NCBI GenBank assembly: GCA_017407125.1
Contig: JAFQXE010000043.1
Coordinates: 51,649-115,648, forward strand
Reading direction: 5' to 3'
Length of the DNA: 64,000 nucleotides
DNA from: Thermoguttaceae bacterium
GTDB lineage: Bacteria; Planctomycetota; Planctomycetia; Pirellulales; Thermoguttaceae
A program made the position numbers and the translations under genes. Numbering within the stretch: the first letter of the stretch is position 1; each line of letters opens with the position of its first letter. This document shows positions 27,942 through 35,504 of the stretch, in pieces. Below the pieces are notes generated by a model that was given only the letters and a program-made list of their open reading frames with translations, searched no databases and was not told the origin of the DNA.

Positions 27942-28373
27942 ATGAAAGTAGCGACAATTAAAACGAAAAAGGGCGTTATTCGCATTGAACTGCACGACAA
28001 ACTGGCGCCTCGAACGGTGAAGAACTTTGAAACCCTTGCCAACAAAGGCTTTTATAACGGTCTGAAGTTTCATCGCGTAATTGAAAACTTCATGATTCAG
28101 GGCGGCGACCCGACGGGAACCGGCTGCGGCGGTCCGGGCTACAAGTTCGACGACGAATTCCATCCGGATCTTCGACACGATGGACCGGGCGTTTTGAGCA
28201 TGGCAAACGCGGGACCGAATACAAACGGGTCTCAATTCTTTATTACTCACGTTGCCACGCCTTGGCTGGACGGTCATCATTCCGTTTTCGGACACGTTCT
28301 GGAAGGACAAGACGTCGTTGACGCCATTCAACAGGGCGACACGATGGACGAGGTTACTGTAACAGAAGAGTAA
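27942..28373 (+). CDS. Cyclophilin-type peptidyl-prolyl cis-trans isomerase
   Basis: Catalyses proline isomerisation during protein folding. The 143-residue protein is a single cyclophilin domain: [22 protein letters not shown] (in pieces FHRVI and QGGDP) with the catalytic arginine, [17 protein letters not shown], and [14 protein letters not shown]. There is no signal peptide, so it is cytoplasmic, as for PpiB. The start ATG has no visible Shine-Dalgarno sequence and follows the small RNA terminator closely, so it may have its own promoter between or depend on read-through. Confidence 0.95.
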   Translation: MKVATIKTKKGVIRIELHDKLAPRTVKNFETLANKGFYNGLKFHRVIENFMIQGGDPTGTGCGGPGYKFDDEFHPDLRHDGPGVLSMANAGPNTNGSQFFITHVATPWLDGHHSVFGHVLEGQDVVDAIQQGDTMDEVTVTEE

Positions 28374-28469
28374 TCCTTTTTTGTATGGTCATTGAGGAAT
28401 GGCGGCTGTTGGCGGTCATTCCTTTTGACGTCATTTTTAATTTGAATCCTTACTATTGCGGAGGCGAGA

Positions 28470-29735
28470 ATGTCAAAACAGGTTTTCCTGGGCGGCGTTT
28501 ATCTGATTTTTGGTTCGATACTGGGCATGATTGCAATGTCCGTTCTCAACGGGACGATGTGCGCGCAAACGCGCAACAAGGCGTTGTCTGGCGCTGTACA
28601 AACCGATTCTGGCGAAGCAGCAACAAATCCGACAGACCCGGCAAGAAAAGATATTCTCCCATCAGCCGCGCCTATGGCTCTTAATTCTCTTCAAGGCAGA
28701 TACACGCCGGAAGAAATGGTTAATATCCGCGTTTACGAAAATTCCAATCGCAGCGTTGTCAACATCAATACTCGCAGCGTTCGTCAGGACTGGTTTTTTT
28801 CTGAAACTCAGGCAGAAGGCGAAGGGAGCGGAGCCGTTTTGTCAAAGGACGGGTATATTCTGACAAACTTCCACGTCATTGCGGGAGCGCAGGAAATCAC
28901 GGTAACGCTGTTTAACGGCAAAACGTATTCCGCTATGGTAAAAGGCGTAGATCCGTCTAACGATATTGCGGTAATTCAAATCGGCGCCAATGCAGACGAA
29001 CTCTTCCCTGTAACGTTGGGAAACTCGGCGGAGCTGAAAGTTGGACAACGCATTTTCGCGATTGGCAACCCGTTTGGTTTGGAACGAACGCTGACCGTTG
29101 GGATTATTTCCAGCCTGAACCGAACGCTTCCCAGCCGTTTGCAGTCGCGTATGATTAAACAAGTGATCCAGATTGACGCCGCTATCAACCCGGGCAACTC
29201 GGGCGGACCGCTGATGGACTCGCGCGGATACATGGTCGGCATGAACACTGCCATTGCCAGCAAGACCGGACAGAGCGCCGGCGTTGGATTTGCGGTTCCG
29301 TCCAATACGATTTCTCGCGTTGTAAAGCAGCTAATCAAACACGGAAAAATCATTGTTCCGACAATTGGAATCAACAAAGCGCTTCAAACTGACAAGGGGT
29401 TGCTTATCATTCAAATGGAAGACGACGGTCCCGCCGCTCGCGCAGGGCTTCGCGGACCGAAGATTGTCGTTCAGCAACGACGCATCGGCAACATGGTGGG
29501 CAACTTTAAAACTCTTGACCGTTCTGCCGCAGACATCATTTACGCAATTGACGGCAAACCGATCCACGGCGCAGACGACTTCCTGACAATTATCGAATCG
29601 CACAAGCCGGGAGACGTCGTTAAGGTTGGCGTTATTCGCGACGGTATGAAAACAGAAGTCCCTGTTACTCTGGAGCTCTCTTCAGACGACGCGGAAATTC
29701 AGAAACAGGAGAATGATGAACCGAACTGGAATTGA
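28470..29735 (+). CDS. HtrA/DegP-type periplasmic serine protease
   Basis: A stress protease of the S1C family. The N terminus (1-32) is a signal peptide or anchor. The trypsin-like domain carries the triad H135 (TNFHVI), D165 (NDIAVI) and S244 (GNSGGP); GNPFGL and the activation-loop region are intact. One PDZ domain follows (about 295-405), including GLLIIQMEDDGPAARAGL. One PDZ rather than two is closer to DegS or HhoB than to DegP. GGAGG lies eight bases before the ATG. A strong terminator follows the gene. The gene is 97 nt after the cyclophilin, so co-transcription is possible. Confidence 0.95.
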   Translation: MSKQVFLGGVYLIFGSILGMIAMSVLNGTMCAQTRNKALSGAVQTDSGEAATNPTDPARKDILPSAAPMALNSLQGRYTPEEMVNIRVYENSNRSVVNINTRSVRQDWFFSETQAEGEGSGAVLSKDGYILTNFHVIAGAQEITVTLFNGKTYSAMVKGVDPSNDIAVIQIGANADELFPVTLGNSAELKVGQRIFAIGNPFGLERTLTVGIISSLNRTLPSRLQSRMIKQVIQIDAAINPGNSGGPLMDSRGYMVGMNTAIASKTGQSAGVGFAVPSNTISRVVKQLIKHGKIIVPTIGINKALQTDKGLLIIQMEDDGPAARAGLRGPKIVVQQRRIGNMVGNFKTLDRSAADIIYAIDGKPIHGADDFLTIIESHKPGDVVKVGVIRDGMKTEVPVTLELSSDDAEIQKQENDEPNWN

Positions 29736-29771
29736 CGCTTTCGAGAAACGGGAATAAATGACAAATTAAAC

Positions 29772-29806
29772 AACGCTCGACTCAGCAATGTCGAGCGTTT
29801 TTCTTT
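29772..29806 (+). terminator. Terminator downstream of the HtrA gene
   Basis: AACGCTCGAC and GTCGAGCGTT form a 10-bp stem with an 8-base loop, followed by TTTTTCTTTT. Confidence 0.85.
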
Positions 29807-29883
29807 TAGAGGCTTTGATAGTCCGGAACGCACAGTCAATCCAATTTGTTTCGGTTGCTTTTAACGTTCCGTTTCTACAGAGA

Positions 29884-31671
29884 TTAATTGTCGCGGCGAG
29901 CTAAAAACTGATGTACAACCGCCAGAGCCAACGCCAGCAAAAGCAGCGGAACGCGCAATGAGACGAATTGTCTGTCTTTTTGAGCGGCGGAATACTGGAC
30001 GCCCCATTCGCCGGATTCCAGCGAACGCAGATCTGACTCGCTGCGATTGAGCGCGTTGACTGACGCCTGATACGTTTTATCTTTAGACGTAATTTTATAC
30101 ACGCCTATCTCATACGGCAGAAAAGCCGCCTGACCGAGTCGAATTGGAACGGTTGTTTTCTTCCCATCTGGGGCAAAAATATCCAGCGAAGCGGATTCGT
30201 TTTGTCTGGAATGGAAAACGATGGATTCGCCAGCAGAAACTGAACTGGCGAGAAGACCGGGCAATTGCGCCGCCTGGCGTTTGAGAACGTTATAAATCAA
30301 AATCGGGAAATTGGGTGTTTGAATCAAATTCGACAATTCCGGGACAATTCGTACGCGAACGGAATCGACGCCGCTGGAATTCGTTCGCTGAACAATCAGG
30401 GGGACGTCGCCGACGGAAAGGAGCGCAGATTCAATATTATCCATTCGCCAATCGGAATTATCAATTCCCCATAATACGCCTGAAAAATCAGTTCCTGTCA
30501 TCAAATCGCTGGAGGAATTTGCGATGTACGGTCCTTTATAAACAGTGGGATCGATTTTATCCAGTGGTTGAGAAGGAACGTCAAACTGCAGTCGATTGAC
30601 TTGAGAACCTGAAACTGACGCTGAATTGTCTGTTACAAGCAGGTCTTCGTTGGAGGAAACCAGCTCGATTTTTCGCTGACCGTCCTGAGCCAATTCTATC
30701 GCCTTTTTAACTGCGGGCGCCAAGACCGGATTGGAAACGTCCAGTCTGACCCGAACGGTTTGACGCGGCAGCGGAGGGAGAACAACCCGATTGTCAATTT
30801 CGAGAGCGTCCTTTGGCAGTTCGAGAACCGCTGTTTTATCGACTGGAACAGACGCTTTGATTTCCACAGACTCTCCTGCGGGAATGACAACCGAATCGAG
30901 CGAACGGCGAGACTGAGATTCAACTTGCAGCTGGCAATTTACCGTCTGATTTTTAGCTGACAGGTTGGCGATTTCGACAATTACAACGTCCTGATTGTCA
31001 ACAGCAGCCGGGAATCGAACGGCAGACGTAAACGCCAGGTTGGAGTCTGGATTCCCAACAGACAGAACAGTAACTTTGCCGTCCTGAGCCAAGCCCTGTC
31101 GCGGAAGATCTGTAACAACAACCGCATGAACCGGCTTTCCGGACGAGCAAAAACGGTCGACGGTTTCTTTCAACGTGGAATCGTCACATTCAGGAGAATT
31201 CATTTTATAGCTTGACCATTGCGCCAGTCGATCGGTCAAATCAGCTGGATAATTGCATGGTTCGCCGTCTCGAGTAGCCGTTTTTCCAACGCGAACGACC
31301 TGAACAGGAAAGACGATTTTCTTTTGAGAAACATATTTTTGGATGGTTTCAACCGCCTGATTTTTAGACGTCTGCATAGACCAGGAATCGTCCAGAATCA
31401 AAACGGTTGGCTCGTCCAGGCGCAGCCAGCGAACATGGACGTCTGACGCCGCCAGAATCAGGAGCGTCAGAATGAGCAGCTCCAAAAACAAAAGCCAGCC
31501 GGATTGCACTTTTTGAATTCTCTGCCCCTGGTTGGCGGACAGGTTTGGCGACGACCAGAGAAACAGAGCGGAGACGACCTGTTTTTTCGAGCGGTTTCTC
31601 AGCAGGTAGATAACCACTGTAATCGGCAGAGCGACAAGGGCTGCCAGAGCCCAGGGAAATTCAAAAAACAT
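29884..31671 (-). CDS. BatA-domain / von Willebrand A membrane protein
   Basis: Residues 1-25 and about 58-76 are membrane helices flanking the BatA N-terminal domain typical of planctomycete aerotolerance-like proteins (FPWALAALVALP start). A vWA-type domain begins at 90 with the metal-site motif DDSWS (94-98, D-x-S-x-S). The middle is a beta-rich region resembling a CARDB-type segment (VVIVEIANLSAKNQTV), and a final helix (about 570-588) precedes a short basic tail. Such proteins are usually encoded with MoxR ATPases and other Bat genes; none is present here. It is 26 nt downstream of the glycosidase gene and in the same direction, so the two may share a transcript. Confidence 0.85.
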   Translation of the reverse strand: MFFEFPWALAALVALPITVVIYLLRNRSKKQVVSALFLWSSPNLSANQGQRIQKVQSGWLLFLELLILTLLILAASDVHVRWLRLDEPTVLILDDSWSMQTSKNQAVETIQKYVSQKKIVFPVQVVRVGKTATRDGEPCNYPADLTDRLAQWSSYKMNSPECDDSTLKETVDRFCSSGKPVHAVVVTDLPRQGLAQDGKVTVLSVGNPDSNLAFTSAVRFPAAVDNQDVVIVEIANLSAKNQTVNCQLQVESQSRRSLDSVVIPAGESVEIKASVPVDKTAVLELPKDALEIDNRVVLPPLPRQTVRVRLDVSNPVLAPAVKKAIELAQDGQRKIELVSSNEDLLVTDNSASVSGSQVNRLQFDVPSQPLDKIDPTVYKGPYIANSSSDLMTGTDFSGVLWGIDNSDWRMDNIESALLSVGDVPLIVQRTNSSGVDSVRVRIVPELSNLIQTPNFPILIYNVLKRQAAQLPGLLASSVSAGESIVFHSRQNESASLDIFAPDGKKTTVPIRLGQAAFLPYEIGVYKITSKDKTYQASVNALNRSESDLRSLESGEWGVQYSAAQKDRQFVSLRVPLLLLALALAVVHQFLARRDN

Positions 31672-31697
31672 TTATTTCGTTATCCGTATAATCGTAC

Positions 31698-32606
31698 TTA
31701 TTTTTTCTCTGATAGCTTCACGCCCAGCGCGTTGGCATTGTGACGCAGCGTGTTGGCGGGGCCCAGCCCAACAGGTCGATTGAGTACAACGGGTTTGCCA
31801 GATTCGTCGCGATAAACCATCGTCGTTGATCCGCCGCCGTCCAGGTTGACCGCGTCGTACGTCCCAAGTTGACGCAGAATCTCGGCGCTTTCCAGTATGC
31901 TCGCTCCGACGCTGAATTCCGGTTGACGACCGTCGATGGTTACCAGATACACGTATTTTTTGTCTTTGGAAATGCCGACCAGCGTCCGCGGATGTCGAAC
32001 TTTGAGATAAGGTTGCGATTCAACCAGATTTATAAGAGGGCATTTTCCGTTCTTGAGAACGGTATTGTGTCCGGAAACGGCGGTTTGAATATTGTCCAAA
32101 GAATCTCCTTCGCGAACTGTGCGAATTTCGACGGAGCCGTCTTTGTTTTGGATAAACGACGCGAAACCGTCAAGCGTTGGCGAAACGAGGACGCCGTTTG
32201 AGACGACCAGTCCCTTGTTGTCCGCCGGACCGCGGGAAACCCTGGTTTGAGCGTTAAACGGTTGGTAGAAATTGGCGTTGACGGCGACAATCATGTTTTC
32301 TTCAACCACGCTGTCAGGCAGCGTTCGACGGTCGGTTTCATTTTCGTTGGCAACCCAGTTTTTGCTTCGCGGGGTCGTATGGAAAACCAGGTTAGGGTTG
32401 GTTGCGTCGATTCGTAAAACGTTGACGTTCAAGAGAGGCTCTTGAATCTTGAAATTAACGTGCTCAATGCCATCATAGAGTTTTTTCCATTCCAGATTTG
32501 AGGGGACGTCCTGACCGGAAGCCGTCAAACAGCTGAAGAAAATGGAGATTATAGCTAAGCTTGACGAAATCCAAACGTTCAAAAATTTCCGCATTTTTTT
32601 ATCCAT
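31698..32606 (-). CDS. Exported phosphodiester glycosidase (NAGPA-like) family protein
   Basis: A signal peptide (about 1-31, ending TASGQ) precedes a NAGPA/DUF2233 domain with the family's catalytic-region motifs VNANFYQPF, PRTLVGISKDKKYVYLVTIDG and NLDGGGSTTMV, and the closing RPVGLGPANTLRHNANALG. Members remove GlcNAc from phosphodiesters in animals and in bacteria often act on cell-wall or exopolysaccharide phosphodiesters. Length (302) is normal. First gene of a probable pair with the BatA/vWA gene. Confidence 0.9.
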   Translation of the reverse strand: MDKKMRKFLNVWISSSLAIISIFFSCLTASGQDVPSNLEWKKLYDGIEHVNFKIQEPLLNVNVLRIDATNPNLVFHTTPRSKNWVANENETDRRTLPDSVVEENMIVAVNANFYQPFNAQTRVSRGPADNKGLVVSNGVLVSPTLDGFASFIQNKDGSVEIRTVREGDSLDNIQTAVSGHNTVLKNGKCPLINLVESQPYLKVRHPRTLVGISKDKKYVYLVTIDGRQPEFSVGASILESAEILRQLGTYDAVNLDGGGSTTMVYRDESGKPVVLNRPVGLGPANTLRHNANALGVKLSEKK

Positions 32607-32858
32607 GGTTTTACTAATTGAATTCTAGTGGAAAGCATTTATAGGGTAAAATAACTTTTTTTGAATTATATGATAGAATCAACAATTAATCAAGTAGGGA
32701 GGCAAAAAGATGTTGTTGGGGACAAAAAGCGCCCTTGTCGAACAAAAAATTCGAAATATTTTTGACTAAATCAAGGGAAAAAGCTTTGGGGTAGGTTGAA
32801 AGAAAATCAAAAATAGGTATAATTCCAGAATGAGGATTTTGAATTGGCGAAAAAATCG

Positions 32859-32904
32859 CCCCTTTAGTTGTTCTTTTCGGAGGACGAACTATAGGGGTTT
32901 TTTG
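32859..32904. terminator. Terminator-like hairpin upstream of nusA
   Basis: CCCCTTTAGTTGTTC pairs imperfectly with GAACTATAGGGG, with an A-tract before and TTTTTT after. It lies between the divergent glycosidase and nusA genes. The small open frame that overlaps it on the minus strand has no family features and is not called. Confidence 0.5.
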
Positions 32905-32930
32905 TAATTTTGTCAGGCGATTGGGTTTTA

Positions 32931-32964
32931 GACGCGTCGGTTTATCCTTCAATATCGACGCGTC
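32931..32964. promoter_or_regulatory. Two GACGCGTC palindromes upstream of nusA
   Basis: The perfect 8-base palindrome GACGCGTC occurs at 32931-32938 and again at 32957-32964, 26 bases apart (about 2.5 helical turns), 110-143 bases before the nusA ATG. The spacing would suit a dimeric regulator bound twice. Confidence 0.35.
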
Positions 32965-33073
32965 AAATGCAAAACTTTACAGTTGCGTTTTGTATCTAAG
33001 CTTAAATCCAGGCAAATGTTTGTCAGAACCTCATAACTATCGAACATTAACCATTTAAAACAGGATACGTATC

Positions 33074-34306
33074 ATGGACGCAGCAGAACTGTTACGAATT
33101 GTCGACTCCATTCACCGCGAGAAGAAAATCGACAAAGAGATTATTATCGCTGGAATTGAGGCTGGTCTGCTTACCGCAGCCAAAAAATACTACGGAGACG
33201 ACTGCGACGTTCAAGTTCATATAGACCCGTCAACCGGACAGATTTCCGCTTCGCATAACGGCATTCCCATGCCGGCGGAAGAAATCTCTCAGCGCATTGG
33301 CGCTCAGACGGCAAAACAGGTCATGATTCAAAAAATTCGCGAAGCGGAACGCGATACAATTTACGATGAATTCAAGTCGCAGCTTGACGAGATCGTAACC
33401 GGCAAGGTTCACAAAATGGAACGCGGCACTGCTATCGTTCAGCTTGGAAATGTTGAAGCGATTCTGCCTGCCAGCGAAATGATTCCCAAGGAATCCATCA
33501 AGGTTGGAGATCAGATTCGCGCAACGATCGCGGAGGTTCGCAAACAGGGTTCGCGCGTCAAGGTGATTCTCAGCCGAATTCGAACGCATTTGGTCAAACG
33601 CCTGTTTGAAGAAAACATTCCGGAAATTGCCGAAGGCGTTATCGAAATCAAGGGAATCAGCCGAGAACCCGGCTATCGCAGCAAGGTCGCCGTTGTCAGC
33701 GAAGACCAGCGCATTGACTGCGTCGGTTCCTGCGTTGGCGTTCGCGGCAACCGCATTAAAGATATCAAGAGCGACTTGGCAGGCGAACAGATTGATATTG
33801 TTCCATGGAGCGCAGACCCCATGGTATTCATTCCCAACGCCCTTAAACCAGCAGACGTCGAAGAAACGATTCTTTGCACTATGCTCGGCCGCGCGATTGT
33901 TCTGGTCAAGGAAGAACAGCTTTCGCTGGGCATTGGCAAAAAGGGACAAAACGTTCGTCTGGCTAGCAAGCTGGTCGGCTGGGATATCGAAATCATGACG
34001 GCGGAAGAACTCCAGGAAACGCTCGATAAGGCGGTTTTGGGATTCCGCAGCATTCCCGGCGTTTCAGACGACTTGGCGGATATGCTCGTTGGAGAAGGAT
34101 TTGTTTCCTACGACGACCTGTCGATTATAGAGCCAGACGCCTTGCAGGAGATGGGCGGTTTGTCTGCTGAAGAAGCGGACGCTATTATTGACGAAGCCGA
34201 CCGCCGCGCCAATTCCAATGAACCTGTTGTTTTGCCAGCGGAATCGGATTCCTCCGACGCTGACGATGCAGACAGCGCAGACAACACAGACGGCGTTGCC
34301 GAGTAA
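33074..34306 (+). CDS. nusA: Transcription termination/antitermination factor NusA
   Basis: NusA binds RNA polymerase and RNA and modulates pausing, termination and antitermination. Order of domains in 410 residues: N-terminal polymerase-binding domain (1-105), S1 domain (about 110-180, IVTGKVHKMERGTAIVQLG), KH1 and KH2 (about 185-325, including CVGVRGNRI and IGKKGQNVRLASKL), then one helix-hairpin-helix AR-like domain (about 325-385) and an acidic Asp-Ser tail. It opens the classical nusA-infB-rbfA cluster. The usual rimP gene ahead of it is absent. Confidence 0.97.
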   Translation: MDAAELLRIVDSIHREKKIDKEIIIAGIEAGLLTAAKKYYGDDCDVQVHIDPSTGQISASHNGIPMPAEEISQRIGAQTAKQVMIQKIREAERDTIYDEFKSQLDEIVTGKVHKMERGTAIVQLGNVEAILPASEMIPKESIKVGDQIRATIAEVRKQGSRVKVILSRIRTHLVKRLFEENIPEIAEGVIEIKGISREPGYRSKVAVVSEDQRIDCVGSCVGVRGNRIKDIKSDLAGEQIDIVPWSADPMVFIPNALKPADVEETILCTMLGRAIVLVKEEQLSLGIGKKGQNVRLASKLVGWDIEIMTAEELQETLDKAVLGFRSIPGVSDDLADMLVGEGFVSYDDLSIIEPDALQEMGGLSAEEADAIIDEADRRANSNEPVVLPAESDSSDADDADSADNTDGVAE

Positions 34307-34400
34307 GACTAACAACGCTTCAGAATCAAGCTAGACGTTGTCAGCATTTATAAATTTGCTGATACGTCAGGAGTTTTTCTCCGTAATTGATTCATTTTTG

Positions 34401-34613
34401 ATTATAATTGTATTTTCCCGGGCAGACGTTGTCATCTGCCGATTTGTTTCACACTTTTTATTGGACGCTTCCCGATGTAACCTTACTCCATAAATTCAGA
34501 TTGACGTCAATCATTTGGAAGGCCTCATCGGGGAACCGTCAGGGTATTTAACGGATTCCCGAGTTCGCGCTTGCACTTTTGCAGCCGTTGGCTCCAGTCC
34601 GAGGAGTTGTCGA
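34401..34613 (+). promoter_or_regulatory. Duplicated infB leader, copy 1
   Basis: About 190 bases ahead of the small IF2N gene are almost identical to the leader of infB at 35291-35504, with only some eight to ten substitutions and two single-base indels over 34435-34613. The block starts with a TATAATTG -10-like element (34403-34410) and a hairpin GGCAGA/TCTGCC (34421-34440), and ends with GAGGAG seven bases before a TTG start. Confidence 0.7.
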
Positions 34614-35168
34614 TTGTCCATTAGAATTTATGCGTTAGCGAAGGATTTTGACATCGAAAGCAAAATTCTGATTGTCCTTTGTCGGCAGTTGGGTATTAAA
34701 AGCAATGCATCTGCTTTAACAATACTGACTGACGACGATGCTGCAAAGATCAAAGGTCATCTCGCTCGCAATCCCCAAAAGACCGTCGCTGATTTTGCGC
34801 CCCCTGTTAACAACGCGCCCGCTCCGCCGTTGCCGAAAAGTTTCGGAAAAGCTTCAGGGGTAACTCAAAATAACAAATCTCGGTCAAAATCGAAAGCTCC
34901 CGCCAAATCCAAGGCTTCAGGTTCAGCTTTGTCGAACCTGACTGTCGACGATGCTGCAAAGATCAAAGCTCGTCTCAAACAACTTTCTTTAAAAAAAGAA
35001 GGTTGTCGATTCCCCATAAGACTTTATTTATTGGCAAAGGAACTTGAGGTTGACGCCAAAGTTTTATGTGATCTTTGTCAGCAGTTGAGTATTAACTGTA
35101 AAGGCGGGGCCTTGACAAACTTGATGAGCGCCGATGTCGCAAAGATCAAAGCTCATTTTGAACAATAA
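34614..35168 (+). CDS. Free-standing IF2N-domain protein, partial infB duplication
   Basis: The TTG start with GAGGAG upstream is exactly that of infB. The first 53 residues are an IF2N domain very close to that of IF-2 (shared SIRIYALAKD and VLCRQLGIK versus DLCQQLGIK). A basic linker then carries a half copy (ALSNLTVDDAAKIKARL), and residues about 132-184 are a second, diverged IF2N domain (IRLYLLAKELEVDAKVL, ending ADVAKIKAHFEQ). There is no GTPase part. The reading frame is intact over 184 residues, which argues against a simple pseudogene. It may compete with or modulate IF-2 N-terminal contacts; this is inference. A decaying duplicate that has not yet lost its frame is the alternative. 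Confidence 0.65.
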   Translation: MSIRIYALAKDFDIESKILIVLCRQLGIKSNASALTILTDDDAAKIKGHLARNPQKTVADFAPPVNNAPAPPLPKSFGKASGVTQNNKSRSKSKAPAKSKASGSALSNLTVDDAAKIKARLKQLSLKKEGCRFPIRLYLLAKELEVDAKVLCDLCQQLSINCKGGALTNLMSADVAKIKAHFEQ

Positions 35169-35265
35169 CCTCAGTATGAGGCGATTATTCCTGCCAACGG
35201 AATTTGAATCTGCCGTCAGCGGCGCTGAAGCAGAAAATTTCGTTACAGATAATTAAATAAGATTT

Positions 35266-35288
35266 AAACGAGATTGTTTCTCGTTTTT
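35266..35288 (+). terminator. Terminator between IF2N gene and infB
   Basis: AAACGAGA and TCTCGTTT form an 8-bp stem with a 5-base loop that runs into TTTTT. If active, it separates infB from the upstream transcript, so the downstream TATAGT element and leader would drive infB on their own. Confidence 0.65.
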
Positions 35289-35290
35289 GG

Positions 35291-35504
35291 TATAGTTGTA
35301 TTCAACCCGAGCAGACTGCGTTGTCTGCCGATTTGTTTCACACTTTTTTATTGGACGCTTCCCGATGTAACCTTACTCCATAAATTCAGATTGACGTCAA
35401 TCATTTGGAAGGCCTCATCGGGGAACCGTCTGGGTATTTAAACGGATTCCCGAGTTCGCGCTTGCGCTTTTGCAACCGTTGGCTCTAATCCGAGGAGTTG
35501 TCGA
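35291..35504 (+). promoter_or_regulatory. infB leader, copy 2
   Basis: A TATAGTTG element (35291-35298), a hairpin GCAGAC/GTCTGC (35311-35328) and about 175 bases nearly identical to copy 1. The hairpin arms are shifted by one base relative to copy 1 but pairing is kept. GAGGAG (35492-35497) precedes the TTG start by seven bases. The high identity of non-coding DNA compared with the coding part suggests a functional leader RNA. Confidence 0.65.

Noticed and set aside
32686..32952. 88-codon frame on the minus strand upstream of nusA
   Set aside because: It covers a terminator-like hairpin, has no recognisable domain and lies in the promoter region of nusA.
34614..35168. Treating the IF2N-only frame as a plain pseudogene
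   Set aside because: The frame is intact over its length, keeps start and ribosome binding site, and has its own internal IF2N duplication; decay cannot be excluded but is not shown.
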